A stretch of DNA of 7,767 bases from contig CAMZFJ010000072.1 of NCBI GenBank assembly GCA_947306025.1, forward strand, positions 1 to 7,767, written 5' to 3'. Within the stretch, counting starts at the first letter, position 1; the number at the start of each line of letters is the position of its first letter. The notes below the pieces were generated by a model. It saw only the letters and a program-made list of their open reading frames with translations, was not told where the DNA came from and made no database searches. This stretch comes from an uncultured Fibrobacter sp. (GTDB taxonomy: Bacteria; Fibrobacterota; Fibrobacteria; Fibrobacterales; Fibrobacteraceae). Made by a program: the position numbers and the translations under genes. Positions 1 through 5,584 of this stretch are shown in pieces.

Positions 1-348
1 TTCTCCATTTGAAGCCGACGTGTAGGTGTAAGATAGTGTGGCGAAGTTTTTGCCACCAATAAGGTTGATCGGTTCGTTGCTTTCATCATTGAAAAATAAG
101 GTAACGGCGTAGCCCGAACCATCTTCATTGAACTGAAGAGCATGACCGATTCGCGTGTATTTCAAGGTGTCTTTTCCGGAGATGTAGGAGCCAGAGCTGT
201 CGATAAGACTCCACCACATCCCCTCAACTTGCGATGCCAAGGGATTAGAATCATCACCCGAAGTGCTAGAACGGTCATCTCAGCAAGCGGCTAACGCGAA
301 TGCAGCGGCGGCAACGGTAAGCGGTTTTGTGAATCTTTTGAATTCCAT
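1..348 (-). pseudogene. Lipoprotein gene with in-frame TGA after the lipobox, 3' end outside window
   Basis: Reading from ATG 348-346, the product begins with a signal sequence (MEFKRFTKPL, then an Ala-rich hydrophobic stretch) and ends in the lipobox LAAC at residue 22. The next codon is TGA (280-282). The same frame is then open for 93 codons to the window edge, starting with a DDRSSTSGDDS-type hydrophilic tether typical of surface lipoproteins in this kind of genome. After the tether comes a folded-looking part rich in aromatic and beta-prone residues (EGMWWSLIDSSGSYI, FNEDGSGYAV). I do not recognise the family. A GAGGTG ribosome-binding site sits just before the ATG. The gene lies 20 bases downstream of the NagZ-like gene and is probably co-transcribed with it. 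The stop could be a GGA-to-TGA substitution, since CGDD is the usual motif here, or a consensus error. Reinitiation at the ATG at 219-217 would give a protein without an export signal. Confidence 0.7.
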
Positions 349-368
349 ATACACCTCGTTTTTTTATT

Positions 369-1582
369 CTATTTCTTCAGTTCAAGAATCCGTCGAACGC
401 TTTCTTCGATACGCGATTCCTTGATGTCGCCTTTTTCGACAGCCTTGACCACAGCATCAAAAGTCTCCACAAAATCCTTCGGACAAAGGATGATATCGAC
501 GCCCGCCTGGATAGCCTTAATGGCCGCCTCACTGTTGCTGAACTGCTTGGTGATGGCCCCCATGTCCATCGCATCGGCCACGATAACACCTTTAAAACCG
601 AGTTCTCCGCGGAGTTTTTCTTGCAAAATTACAGGCGAAAGCGTAGAAGGCAAATCGTTACCCGTCACCTTCGGGGCCGCAATGTGCGCCGTCATAATCA
701 TCTGCGCACCGGCCTTAATTCCCGCCTTGAAAGGAATCATTTCGCACTTGAGCATTTCGTCCCATGTCTTGTTCGTTTCGGCATAGCCGGTGTGCGTATC
801 CGTTTTTACATCGCCGTGGCCGGGGAAATGCTTGAGCGTGCCGATGACCTTTGCAGAATCGAGCCCGTTCAAGTAGCTCACCACAAATTTGGCAGCAGTT
901 TCCGGGTCGTCTGAAAAGGCTCGCGGACCGATGACGATGTTTTCGGGGTTCGTGTTCACGTCAGCAACCGGGGCGAAGTTGATATCGAATCCATAATTCT
1001 TGACGTAACTCCCGATGGTAAACGACGCCTTGAAAGCTTCGGCCGGGTCGCCGCTCTTAGCAATCGCGGCCATGCTTTCGTACTTGGGCACATCGAAATT
1101 ACCATTGTTCGCAATTCGCGCCACGCGCCCGCCTTCTTCATCAATCGCAAGCAACGGAGAACCGTCAGCGCCTTGATTTCTTTCACGAAAGAAGCAAGTT
1201 GACTTTTGCCATCGATATTGTGCGCATACAGAATGACTCCACCGACAGGATAATCCTCGTTGATAGCAAGCATGGTCGCGTTCACCTTCTGCAACTTGTA
1301 ATCCGTAAGTTCGGCGTATTCGCTCCAATGGATACTCGTATCAAGCGCTTCAGGGCGCACAAAAAACATCTGCCCCACTTTCTCGCGAAGGGTCATCCGG
1401 TCGATGTCAAGCGCAGATGAACTTTCGTCCGGAATTTCTACGGAAGCAGAGGAAGAATCGTCACCGCATGCGGTGAAAACTAGACTGAAAAAAGTTGCAG
1501 CTAAAGCCGCAAAAAAAAACTTTAAACAGCCCAAGCAAGCTGTGTTAGAGGGGGAATCCATGTCAAAAAACTTTACATTCAT
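369..1582 (-). pseudogene. nagZ: NagZ-like GH3 beta-N-acetylhexosaminidase lipoprotein, frameshifted
   Basis: GH3 enzymes of this type remove terminal beta-linked N-acetylglucosamine, typically from peptidoglycan fragments. The joined product is about 404 aa. It has a signal sequence ending in the lipobox VFTAC (Cys39), a Ser/Asp-rich tether, the family start (MTLREKVGQMFFVRP, residues 63-77), LLAIDEEGGRV (about 144-154), KHFPGHG (251-257), the acid/base Asp-x-His (D262, H264) and the nucleophile Asp337 in ADAMDMGAI. The N-terminal part ends in EIKAL and the catalytic part starts with DGSPLLAID in a different frame. One missing base (C on the plus strand next to 1166, restoring CTG GAC) would rejoin them. 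No slippery heptamer is visible, so this is a mutation or sequence error rather than programmed shifting. Export as a lipoprotein suggests work on the periplasmic or surface side. The start is uncertain: ATG 1582 coincides with the predicted transcript start, so ATG 1561-1559 is a good alternative. As it stands, no complete enzyme could be made. Confidence 0.88.
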
Positions 1583-1588
1583 AACATA

Positions 1589-1617
1589 AATGTAAGTAAA
1601 TAAAATTAATTTTGCAA
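1589..1617 (-). promoter_or_regulatory. Putative sigma-70-type promoter for the NagZ-like gene
   Basis: On the minus strand TTGCAA (1617-1612) is followed after 17 bases by TACATT (1594-1589), a fair match to a housekeeping promoter. The predicted start point is near 1582, the same position as the first ATG. That is why the second ATG at 1561-1559 deserves consideration as the real start. Confidence 0.4.
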
Positions 1618-1645
1618 TAATTCAGCAAAATACGTGATTAAGAAC

Positions 1646-1666
1646 AAAAAGGCCGCAAAAGCGCCC
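1646..1666 (-). terminator. Putative intrinsic terminator of the sigma/PrsW operon
   Basis: Read on the minus strand just after the TGA of the PrsW-like gene, GGGCGC-TTTT-GCGGCC forms a short GC-rich hairpin with one mismatch or bulge (1651-1666). It is followed by five T residues. It separates the sigma operon from the NagZ-like gene downstream. Confidence 0.55.
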
Positions 1667-1667
1667 A

Positions 1668-2309
1668 TCACTTTTCATCATAACGACTTGTTTCGCTATT
1701 GATTCGATACAGCACTATCGCGCAGACCATAGGCATTACATACCCTATATACGACGAAACGCCGGGCTTCGAGACCAGCAGATTGTAGAGCCCGTGAACC
1801 GTTACGGATAGCGACAGCACGCCCGCAATCCCCGCGAGCGAAAATGCCTTGTACGTTTTCAGCAGTTGCATTCCCTTAGCGAGCGCCACCAACGTCACGA
1901 TATGCATCACGCCGACAGCCGAACCGCGCACCAACACATACGCCAGTTGCGGTGCACCCGACAACAAGATGAAACAGCAATTTTCAAATGTCGCAAAACC
2001 GGCACCGATTCCAACGGCACACAACTGGATATCGTCATCGGACGGATTGAACACATATACACAGAACAGCATCGACAGAAGCTTCATGCATTCCTCTATC
2101 ATGGGAGAAAGAAAAATAGAGGTATCTTCGGCCGAAAATCCGGACATCAATTGAATAAAACCAGAAATATACGCCGACAAAATGCAAACAATCATGCCCG
2201 CAAGGAACGAAATCGTCAAACAACGTGCGCTCCCCCTCGTGAAAAGCAGCGTAATCGCAAGCGGCACCGCGATGCAAATCAGAACATTTTCAGCATAAAT
2301 CATTGGCAA
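1668..2309 (-). CDS. prsW: PrsW-family glutamic intramembrane protease
   Basis: This 213-aa polytopic membrane protein has about seven hydrophobic spans. It carries the conserved PrsW motifs in the expected order: SPMIEECMK with the paired Glu72-Glu73, GAGFATFEN (102-110) with Glu109, an Arg-to-Met-His segment (RGSAVGVMH, His136), and HGLYN (172-176) near the C terminus. In Bacillus subtilis, PrsW makes the first cut in the anti-sigma factor RsiW and so frees SigW. Here the gene is the last of three after an ECF sigma gene, which fits a role in releasing that sigma factor; the substrate is unknown. It overlaps the 3' end of the upstream membrane-protein gene by 20 bases, so translation is probably coupled. 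A terminator-like hairpin follows. Met3 is a possible alternative start. The gene symbol denotes the family; orthology to the Bacillus protein is not shown. Confidence 0.87.
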   Translation of the reverse strand: MPMIYAENVLICIAVPLAITLLFTRGSARCLTISFLAGMIVCILSAYISGFIQLMSGFSAEDTSIFLSPMIEECMKLLSMLFCVYVFNPSDDDIQLCAVGIGAGFATFENCCFILLSGAPQLAYVLVRGSAVGVMHIVTLVALAKGMQLLKTYKAFSLAGIAGVLSLSVTVHGLYNLLVSKPGVSSYIGYVMPMVCAIVLYRINSETSRYDEK

Positions 2310-3063
2310 GTTCCTTTTTCATCGACACATACATCAACGGTAACACAATGATATTCATCCCAAAAGCCACATAGTAATAGGGTTCCGAGCTCAAAAACAT
2401 CGAAAGTTCCGTCCACAAAAAGAACGTCAATGTCATAAAGTAATCCTTACTCCGAAAACTTTTAACCCCAAACCAAGCCATCAAAGCAAACATCACCACA
2501 AAAAAAGCCACTTTAATAGACTCAAACAAAAAACCTTTCACATAAAGCAAAGGAATTTGCAAGATCAAAACAGAAACACCCATCACCGCCACAAACCACA
2601 GTTCCTTTCGAACCAACACTCCCCTACTCCGCATTCCACGAATCAAAAGCCACAAGAAATAGATGTACGGAATCCCGAATAAAACATCTTGGAGCCATTC
2701 GCCTGACCACGCAATCCACAATACGATATTCGCGCCAATAAACAGGAATGTAAAAACGATTTCGGCGGGAATCTTTTTCTTGTCTTTCAGCACCACATCC
2801 AGCCCTGCCGACAAAAGCAGAATCATAGCGCACTCCCCTATTTCATTAGCCGCAATCGGCATGCGCGTATCCGGTTTTAAAACATCATAAGCAATCCAAT
2901 ACATATTGCTCAAAAGAAAACTGGTCATCGCCAACATAAAAAAGAACGGAAGAAACACATTTTTTCCGTTATCCATCAACCGGACGGTTTTCGCAATAAT
3001 AACAACTAAGACAATAGACTGTACAATGGTCGTTATGATGCCAAAGAGAGTCAAGCCGCTCAT
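2290..3063 (-). CDS. Multi-pass membrane protein, candidate sensor or anti-sigma partner
   Basis: This 257-aa protein is almost wholly membrane embedded. By eye there are about nine hydrophobic spans, near residues 5-24, 36-57, 72-92, 98-119, 126-142, 154-174, 182-201, 207-225 and 228-247. The loops are short and basic (KDKKK at 93-97, RGMRSRG at 142-148). I see no enzyme motif, no zinc-binding HxxxCxxC and no sizeable soluble domain, so it does not resemble a classical anti-sigma factor. I do not recognise the family. It sits between the ECF sigma gene (2 bases between that stop codon and this ATG) and the PrsW-like gene (20-base overlap), so the three products are probably made together. 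From context I infer that it binds or senses something for the sigma factor, or presents a PrsW substrate. It could instead be an unrelated transporter-like protein. Confidence 0.8.
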   Translation of the reverse strand: MSGLTLFGIITTIVQSIVLVVIIAKTVRLMDNGKNVFLPFFFMLAMTSFLLSNMYWIAYDVLKPDTRMPIAANEIGECAMILLLSAGLDVVLKDKKKIPAEIVFTFLFIGANIVLWIAWSGEWLQDVLFGIPYIYFLWLLIRGMRSRGVLVRKELWFVAVMGVSVLILQIPLLYVKGFLFESIKVAFFVVMFALMAWFGVKSFRSKDYFMTLTFFLWTELSMFLSSEPYYYVAFGMNIIVLPLMYVSMKKELANDLC

Positions 3064-3065
3064 CG

Positions 3066-3662
3066 TTAGCCTTCTCCCGCTAAATGCGAGTCGCCCATCC
3101 GTTCATACGCAATACGCAGAGCCTCTTTCCCCCTCGCTAAAATATTGTACGTCTGTTTTATGCTTTTCTTTATAATCCGGCTGATCTGTTCTGGCTTCAT
3201 ATTCTCGAAATACAAAAGGAATAACGCATTCCTGTAATCGGCATCAATAGACTTCATCGCACGATACACTTGCGAATCCTTCTCGTTCTGCAAAAGCATC
3301 CCGACCGGCTGAAAACCAACATCCGCTTCGATATTGTTCAAAAAATCATTCGCAGAAGAAACTAACTTAATCTTGTGCTTTCGCAAATAAAGCAACGCCT
3401 GGTTCTTGGCAACCGCAAAAAGCCAAGTTTTGAACGATGCTCCGTTTTTTTCCTTATACTTAGCCGTCCCAGAAGCCAAAATGGCAAATGTGTCCATCAT
3501 CAGCTCTTCGGCCACGTCTGCATTTTGAACATACCCATAGAGGAACAAAATGAGGCCGTCCCTATACTTATTAAAAAGTACTTCAAGGGCATCTTGAGCA
3601 TCATCATTCAAAAAACTGATAAACAGCTGTCCATCAATATCCGGCATCTCCCATTTTCCCAT
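3066..3662 (-). CDS. ECF-type (sigma-70 family) RNA polymerase sigma factor
   Basis: The 198-aa product has the two-domain layout of extracytoplasmic-function sigma factors. Numbered from the TTG at 3665-3663, one codon ahead of the chosen ATG 3662-3660, the layout is as follows. Region 2 spans about 22-98: the core-binding helix ALEVLFNKYRDGLILFL, then VAEELMMDTFAIL, then the promoter -10 reading part FKTWLFAVAKNQALLYLRKHK. A linker follows, then region 4 at about 133-185, with AMKSIDADYRNALFLLYF leading into a helix-turn-helix (EQISRIIKKSIKQTYNILARGKEAL without a break). Region 3 is absent, as expected for this class. The ATG at 3647-3645 is also possible and has GGGA-type sequence upstream. 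It is the first gene of an operon with a membrane protein and a PrsW-like protease, which points to control by membrane sequestration. It is transcribed away from the motif array on the plus strand, whose promoters it may recognise. Confidence 0.93.
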   Translation of the reverse strand: MGKWEMPDIDGQLFISFLNDDAQDALEVLFNKYRDGLILFLYGYVQNADVAEELMMDTFAILASGTAKYKEKNGASFKTWLFAVAKNQALLYLRKHKIKLVSSANDFLNNIEADVGFQPVGMLLQNEKDSQVYRAMKSIDADYRNALFLLYFENMKPEQISRIIKKSIKQTYNILARGKEALRIAYERMGDSHLAGEG

Positions 3663-3767
3663 CAAGATTATGTTTTCATAACAAAATCTAATTATTTAAT
3701 TACAGCCAACAAGGTTGATTCTTAATTTTTACAAAGGAAACGCCGCATATCGTAATGTAAACAAAAA

Positions 3768-3812
3768 TTTATAATAAAATTTTGAGTAAAAACCAGCTTT
3801 CTCGCAATTAAT
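3768..3812 (+). promoter_or_regulatory. Array motif copy 1: GAGTAA-N14-GCAATTAAT
   Basis: GAGTAA is at 3784-3789 and GCAATTAAT at 3804-3812, separated by exactly 14 bases, below an AT-rich tract (TTTATAATAAAATTTT). Geometry fits a promoter with a -35 and a -10 element about 16-17 bases apart. The next feature downstream is a terminator at 3861, not a gene. In front of this copy lies a stray AAAGGA (3734-3739) with no gene after it, possibly a relic. The rest of 3663-3767 is the divergent control region upstream of the sigma gene. Confidence 0.6.
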
Positions 3813-3818
3813 AATTTG

Positions 3819-3890
3819 AAAATTAAAAAACGTTCCTATAGATATTTACACCTCAATAGACGCTTGGGATTTTATCCCAGGCGTTTTCTT
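3819..3890 (+). ncRNA. Candidate short noncoding transcript between motif copy 1 and terminator
   Basis: If motif copy 1 is a promoter, transcription would start near 3819 and stop at the terminator ending near 3890, giving an RNA of roughly 70 nt. No ribosome-binding site followed by an ATG is present. It may be a regulatory RNA or only the remains of a unit that lost its gene. The ends are predicted, not observed. Confidence 0.25.
3861..3890 (+). terminator. Intrinsic terminator (array hairpin type)
   Basis: CGCTTGGGAT pairs with ATCCCAGGCG over a three-base loop (3861-3883), ten pairs with one G-T, followed by TTTTCTT. The same hairpin type, with compensating changes, recurs at 4539 and 5343. 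Confidence 0.8.
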
Positions 3891-3910
3891 GCATTTAAGC
3901 AAATACAATA

Positions 3911-3959
3911 TTTATTTACAATAAAAGATCGAGTAAAAAAACTAAATTATGCAATTAAT
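3911..3959 (+). promoter_or_regulatory. Array motif copy 2, promoter of the small membrane protein gene
   Basis: TTTATTTACAA (3911-3921) is followed by GAGTAA (3931-3936), 14 bases, then GCAATTAAT (3951-3959). A start point about 7 bases downstream would leave a leader of roughly 22 bases containing a strong AGGAGG site before the ATG at 3988. This is the copy whose position best fits a promoter. Confidence 0.68.
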
Positions 3960-3987
3960 TAAAAAATGAATATTTTAGGAGGAAAAC

Positions 3988-4284
3988 ATGAAATACTCAA
4001 AAGAAGAAGCTTTAGAAGAAATAAGACGACGTGCCGGAATCATCCGACAAAAACATGACCGAAAGGTAACGAACATTTTGACGACTACAGCAGGCTTTAC
4101 CCTAATCGCACTTTTTGCCGTAATCGGCATTTTCTCGGGTTCAGCGATTTCTGCAACACCATCCGCATACGGAGCGTTTATTATTTCTGCGGAATCCGGC
4201 GGATACGTGCTGGCAGGTGTTTTGGGATTTGTATTTGGTGTTATAGTGACACTTCTTGTTAAGCAGTTGAAGAAAAAGAAATAA
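3988..4284 (+). CDS. Small two-span membrane protein with a basic amphipathic N terminus
   Basis: The 98-aa product starts at an ATG preceded by a strong TAGGAGGA site (start at 3976). Residues 1-26 are highly charged and look helical (KEEALEEIRRRAG, RQKHDRK). A first hydrophobic span lies at about 33-52, a Ser/Ala/Gly-rich loop at about 53-71, a second span at about 72-92, and the end is KQLKKKK. The positive ends place both termini in the cytoplasm. I do not recognise the family. The gene forms its own unit between motif copy 2 and a terminator, next to the divergent sigma/PrsW operon. A charged cytoplasmic helix followed by a membrane span is the general shape of a small anti-sigma factor or PrsW substrate, but no specific motif supports this. 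It is not a barstar-type inhibitor, because that family is soluble. Confidence 0.8.
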   Translation: MKYSKEEALEEIRRRAGIIRQKHDRKVTNILTTTAGFTLIALFAVIGIFSGSAISATPSAYGAFIISAESGGYVLAGVLGFVFGVIVTLLVKQLKKKK

Positions 4285-4322
4285 CCCAGGCCTACAATCA
4301 TCAATAAATTTTACCGTTCCAT

Positions 4323-4358
4323 AACCCTGAAACTCGTTTTCGGGGTTAAAAAATTTTT
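4323..4358 (+). terminator. Putative terminator after the small membrane protein gene
   Basis: AACCCTGAAA pairs with TTTCGGGGTT (4323-4332 with 4338-4347) over a five-base loop. An A run and then five T follow. Its sequence differs from the other array terminators, and the T run is set back from the stem, so termination may be weaker. Confidence 0.6.
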
Positions 4359-4371
4359 CAAACAAAATAGA

Positions 4372-4400
4372 GAGTAAAAACAAACATTCCTGCAATTAAT
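4372..4400 (+). promoter_or_regulatory. Array motif copy 3: GAGTAA-N14-GCAATTAAT
   Basis: GAGTAA (4372-4377) and GCAATTAAT (4392-4400) are again separated by 14 bases. The upstream AT element is degenerate and overlaps the T run of the preceding terminator. No convincing gene follows before the terminator at 4539. Confidence 0.6.
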
Positions 4401-4406
4401 AAAATG

Positions 4407-4570
4407 AAGGGCCAAAAGCCTGATAGACACTCATTTATCCAAATAACACCATAAACACAAAGGAAAATTCAATTACATTTAAAGATATTCTTTAGAATCC
4501 CACCATAGAACCACATAATTAAACTACACCACAAAAGACGCTTAGGATTTAATTCTGGGCGTTTTTATTT
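4407..4570 (+). ncRNA. Candidate noncoding transcript or gene-less relic unit
   Basis: Between motif copy 3 and the next terminator there is about 160 nt without a believable gene. It holds CCATAAACACAAAGGA (4450-4465), closely similar to the leader in front of the GLUG-repeat gene (CCATAAATAACACAAAGGA, 5556-5574), but no start codon follows at the right spacing. This suggests a unit that lost its coding part, or a noncoding RNA with a terminator end. Boundaries are predicted only. Confidence 0.28.
4539..4570 (+). terminator. Intrinsic terminator (array hairpin type)
   Basis: CGCTTAGGAT pairs with ATTCTGGGCG over a three-base loop (4539-4561) and is followed by a T-rich tail. The stem differs from the one at 3861 by changes that keep pairing, mostly through G-T pairs. 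Confidence 0.8.
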
Positions 4571-4582
4571 TAAACATTTAAT

Positions 4583-4631
4583 TTTATTTACAACAAAATA
4601 TTGAGTAAAAGAACAAAGAAAAGCAATTAAT
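4583..4631 (+). promoter_or_regulatory. Array motif copy 4, upstream of the RNase lipoprotein gene
   Basis: TTTATTTACAA (4583-4593), GAGTAA (4603-4608), 14 bases, GCAATTAAT (4623-4631). A start near 4638 would give a leader of about 50 bases before ATG 4690. Confidence 0.66.
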
Positions 4632-4689
4632 AAATAAAAGCAATTCTCTACATTATAACGTTTTCTTCAACACAGTTAGGGAGCTATAA

Positions 4690-5274
4690 ATGTTACACAT
4701 TTTCAAAACAAAAAAATTCACATTTTTACCCACTCTCTTTTGCTCTGCATTCTTTTTTGCATGCGCTCCCAGCACGCCGGACATCGCCAAAAATGAATTG
4801 AGCCAAGCAGTCCCGCCACCGAGCGACTGCAGTGTAGACCCAGAAATCAACTGGTCCGACATCGCAAGCACTATTGACTCAAGCGCCTCATATGACGACT
4901 TTAAAGACGTTGCCGCATATTTATGCAAGTACCGTACACTCCCCCATAATTACGTGAAGAAGAACAAAGCTAGACAAGAATGCGAATTGAAAAGAGGTGC
5001 AGGAAACTGCCCACATTTTAATTATAACCCCGAAGAATTTTTGGGCGTAATGGTCGGCGGAGACACTTTTGGCAATCACGAAAAAGCACTACCCGATTTA
5101 TCCCAAGGCGAAAAATATACCGAAGCCGATGTTGATTACGATAAGGAATCAAACCGAGGCAAAAACCGTCTCATATTTATTCTAAAAGATGATTCCTGCA
5201 TCATTTACCACACGGAAGATCATTACAAACCAGGATCTTTCTGCAAATTACATCCGATAAAGATGTACCAATAA
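4690..5274 (+). CDS. Barnase-family ribonuclease, exported lipoprotein
   Basis: The 194-aa product has a lysine-containing N terminus, a hydrophobic stretch and a lipobox-like FFAC with Cys25. A Pro/Ser-rich tether leads to a barnase/N1-type ribonuclease domain from about residue 68 to 186. Diagnostic stretches align with barnase: DVAAYLCKYRTLPHNYVKK, GGDTFGNHEKALP, YTEADVDY, NRGKNRLIF and HTEDHY. All key residues are present: Lys91 (barnase Lys27), Glu145 (general base Glu73), Arg156 and Arg160 (Arg83, Arg87) and His178 (general acid His102). Barnase cleaves single-stranded RNA, preferring guanosine. Six extra cysteines in the mature part (47, 79, 98, 107, 170, 185) suggest disulfide bonds and a life outside the cytoplasm. 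The ATG follows AGGGAG at proper spacing. No barstar-like inhibitor gene is visible nearby. It may scavenge RNA or act as a surface toxin. It stands alone between motif copy 4 and a terminator. Confidence 0.88.
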   Translation: MLHIFKTKKFTFLPTLFCSAFFFACAPSTPDIAKNELSQAVPPPSDCSVDPEINWSDIASTIDSSASYDDFKDVAAYLCKYRTLPHNYVKKNKARQECELKRGAGNCPHFNYNPEEFLGVMVGGDTFGNHEKALPDLSQGEKYTEADVDYDKESNRGKNRLIFILKDDSCIIYHTEDHYKPGSFCKLHPIKMYQ

Positions 5275-5342
5275 CAAATATTGGTCTTACGCAATAGCAA
5301 AAATCTTCAAATAGAACACACAACATATCCATCAAAAAAAAT

Positions 5343-5370
5343 GCTCAAGATTCATCTTGGGCGTTTTTAC
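5343..5370 (+). terminator. Intrinsic terminator (array hairpin type)
   Basis: GCTCAAGA pairs with TCTTGGGC (5343-5362) with a tiny loop and is followed by GTTTTTA. It ends the ribonuclease unit and resembles the hairpins at 3861 and 4539. Confidence 0.78.
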
Positions 5371-5382
5371 TTTGTGCTTGTT

Positions 5383-5431
5383 TTTATTTACAATAAATTA
5401 TTGAGTAATAACATAATTTCACGCAATTAAT
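5383..5431 (+). promoter_or_regulatory. Array motif copy 5, upstream of the GLUG-repeat gene
   Basis: TTTATTTACAA (5383-5393), GAGTAA (5403-5408), 14 bases, GCAATTAAT (5423-5431). The leader to ATG 5585 would be about 147 bases, unusually long for the array. It contains a 42-codon open stretch without a start codon (5436-5561). Confidence 0.63.
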
Positions 5432-5584
5432 AAATGAATATAAGGATAAAATCATTTACGATTCTATCGACTTTGTAAAAGCAGAACAAATAATTGCGAC
5501 AATCGGCGCAACGATAATTAACAACAAATTTACAACAAAGTCCACAGAAACACAACCATAAATAACACAAAGGAGTTAAACATT

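Noticed and set aside
1155..1180. Programmed ribosomal frameshift in the NagZ-like gene
   Set aside because: No slippery heptamer is present at the junction, and a single missing base explains the frame change more simply.
3663..3725. A motif copy in front of the sigma gene on the minus strand (autoregulation)
   Set aside because: A GTAATTAA-like block exists, but the upstream half is only GAATCA and the spacing is two bases short, so it does not meet the standard of the other five copies.
3988..4284. Barstar-type inhibitor for the ribonuclease
   Set aside because: The protein has two membrane spans and no barstar-like sequence, and an exported RNase with disulfide-capable cysteines needs no cytoplasmic inhibitor by default.
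4404..4454. 16-codon ORF starting MKGQKPDRHS just after motif copy 3
   Set aside because: It has no ribosome-binding site, and its ATG falls at or before the predicted transcript start. The ATG partly reflects the AATAAATGAA-type sequence after the motif.
3784..5431. Motif copies as integron attC sites or a CRISPR array
   Set aside because: There are no attC core sites (GTTRRRY and its partner), no integrase gene and no regular repeat-spacer pattern. Spacings are irregular and genes lie between the copies.
5434..5478. 14-codon ORF starting MNIRIKSF just after motif copy 5
   Set aside because: The same reasons apply: no ribosome-binding site, and the ATG lies at or before the predicted start of transcription.
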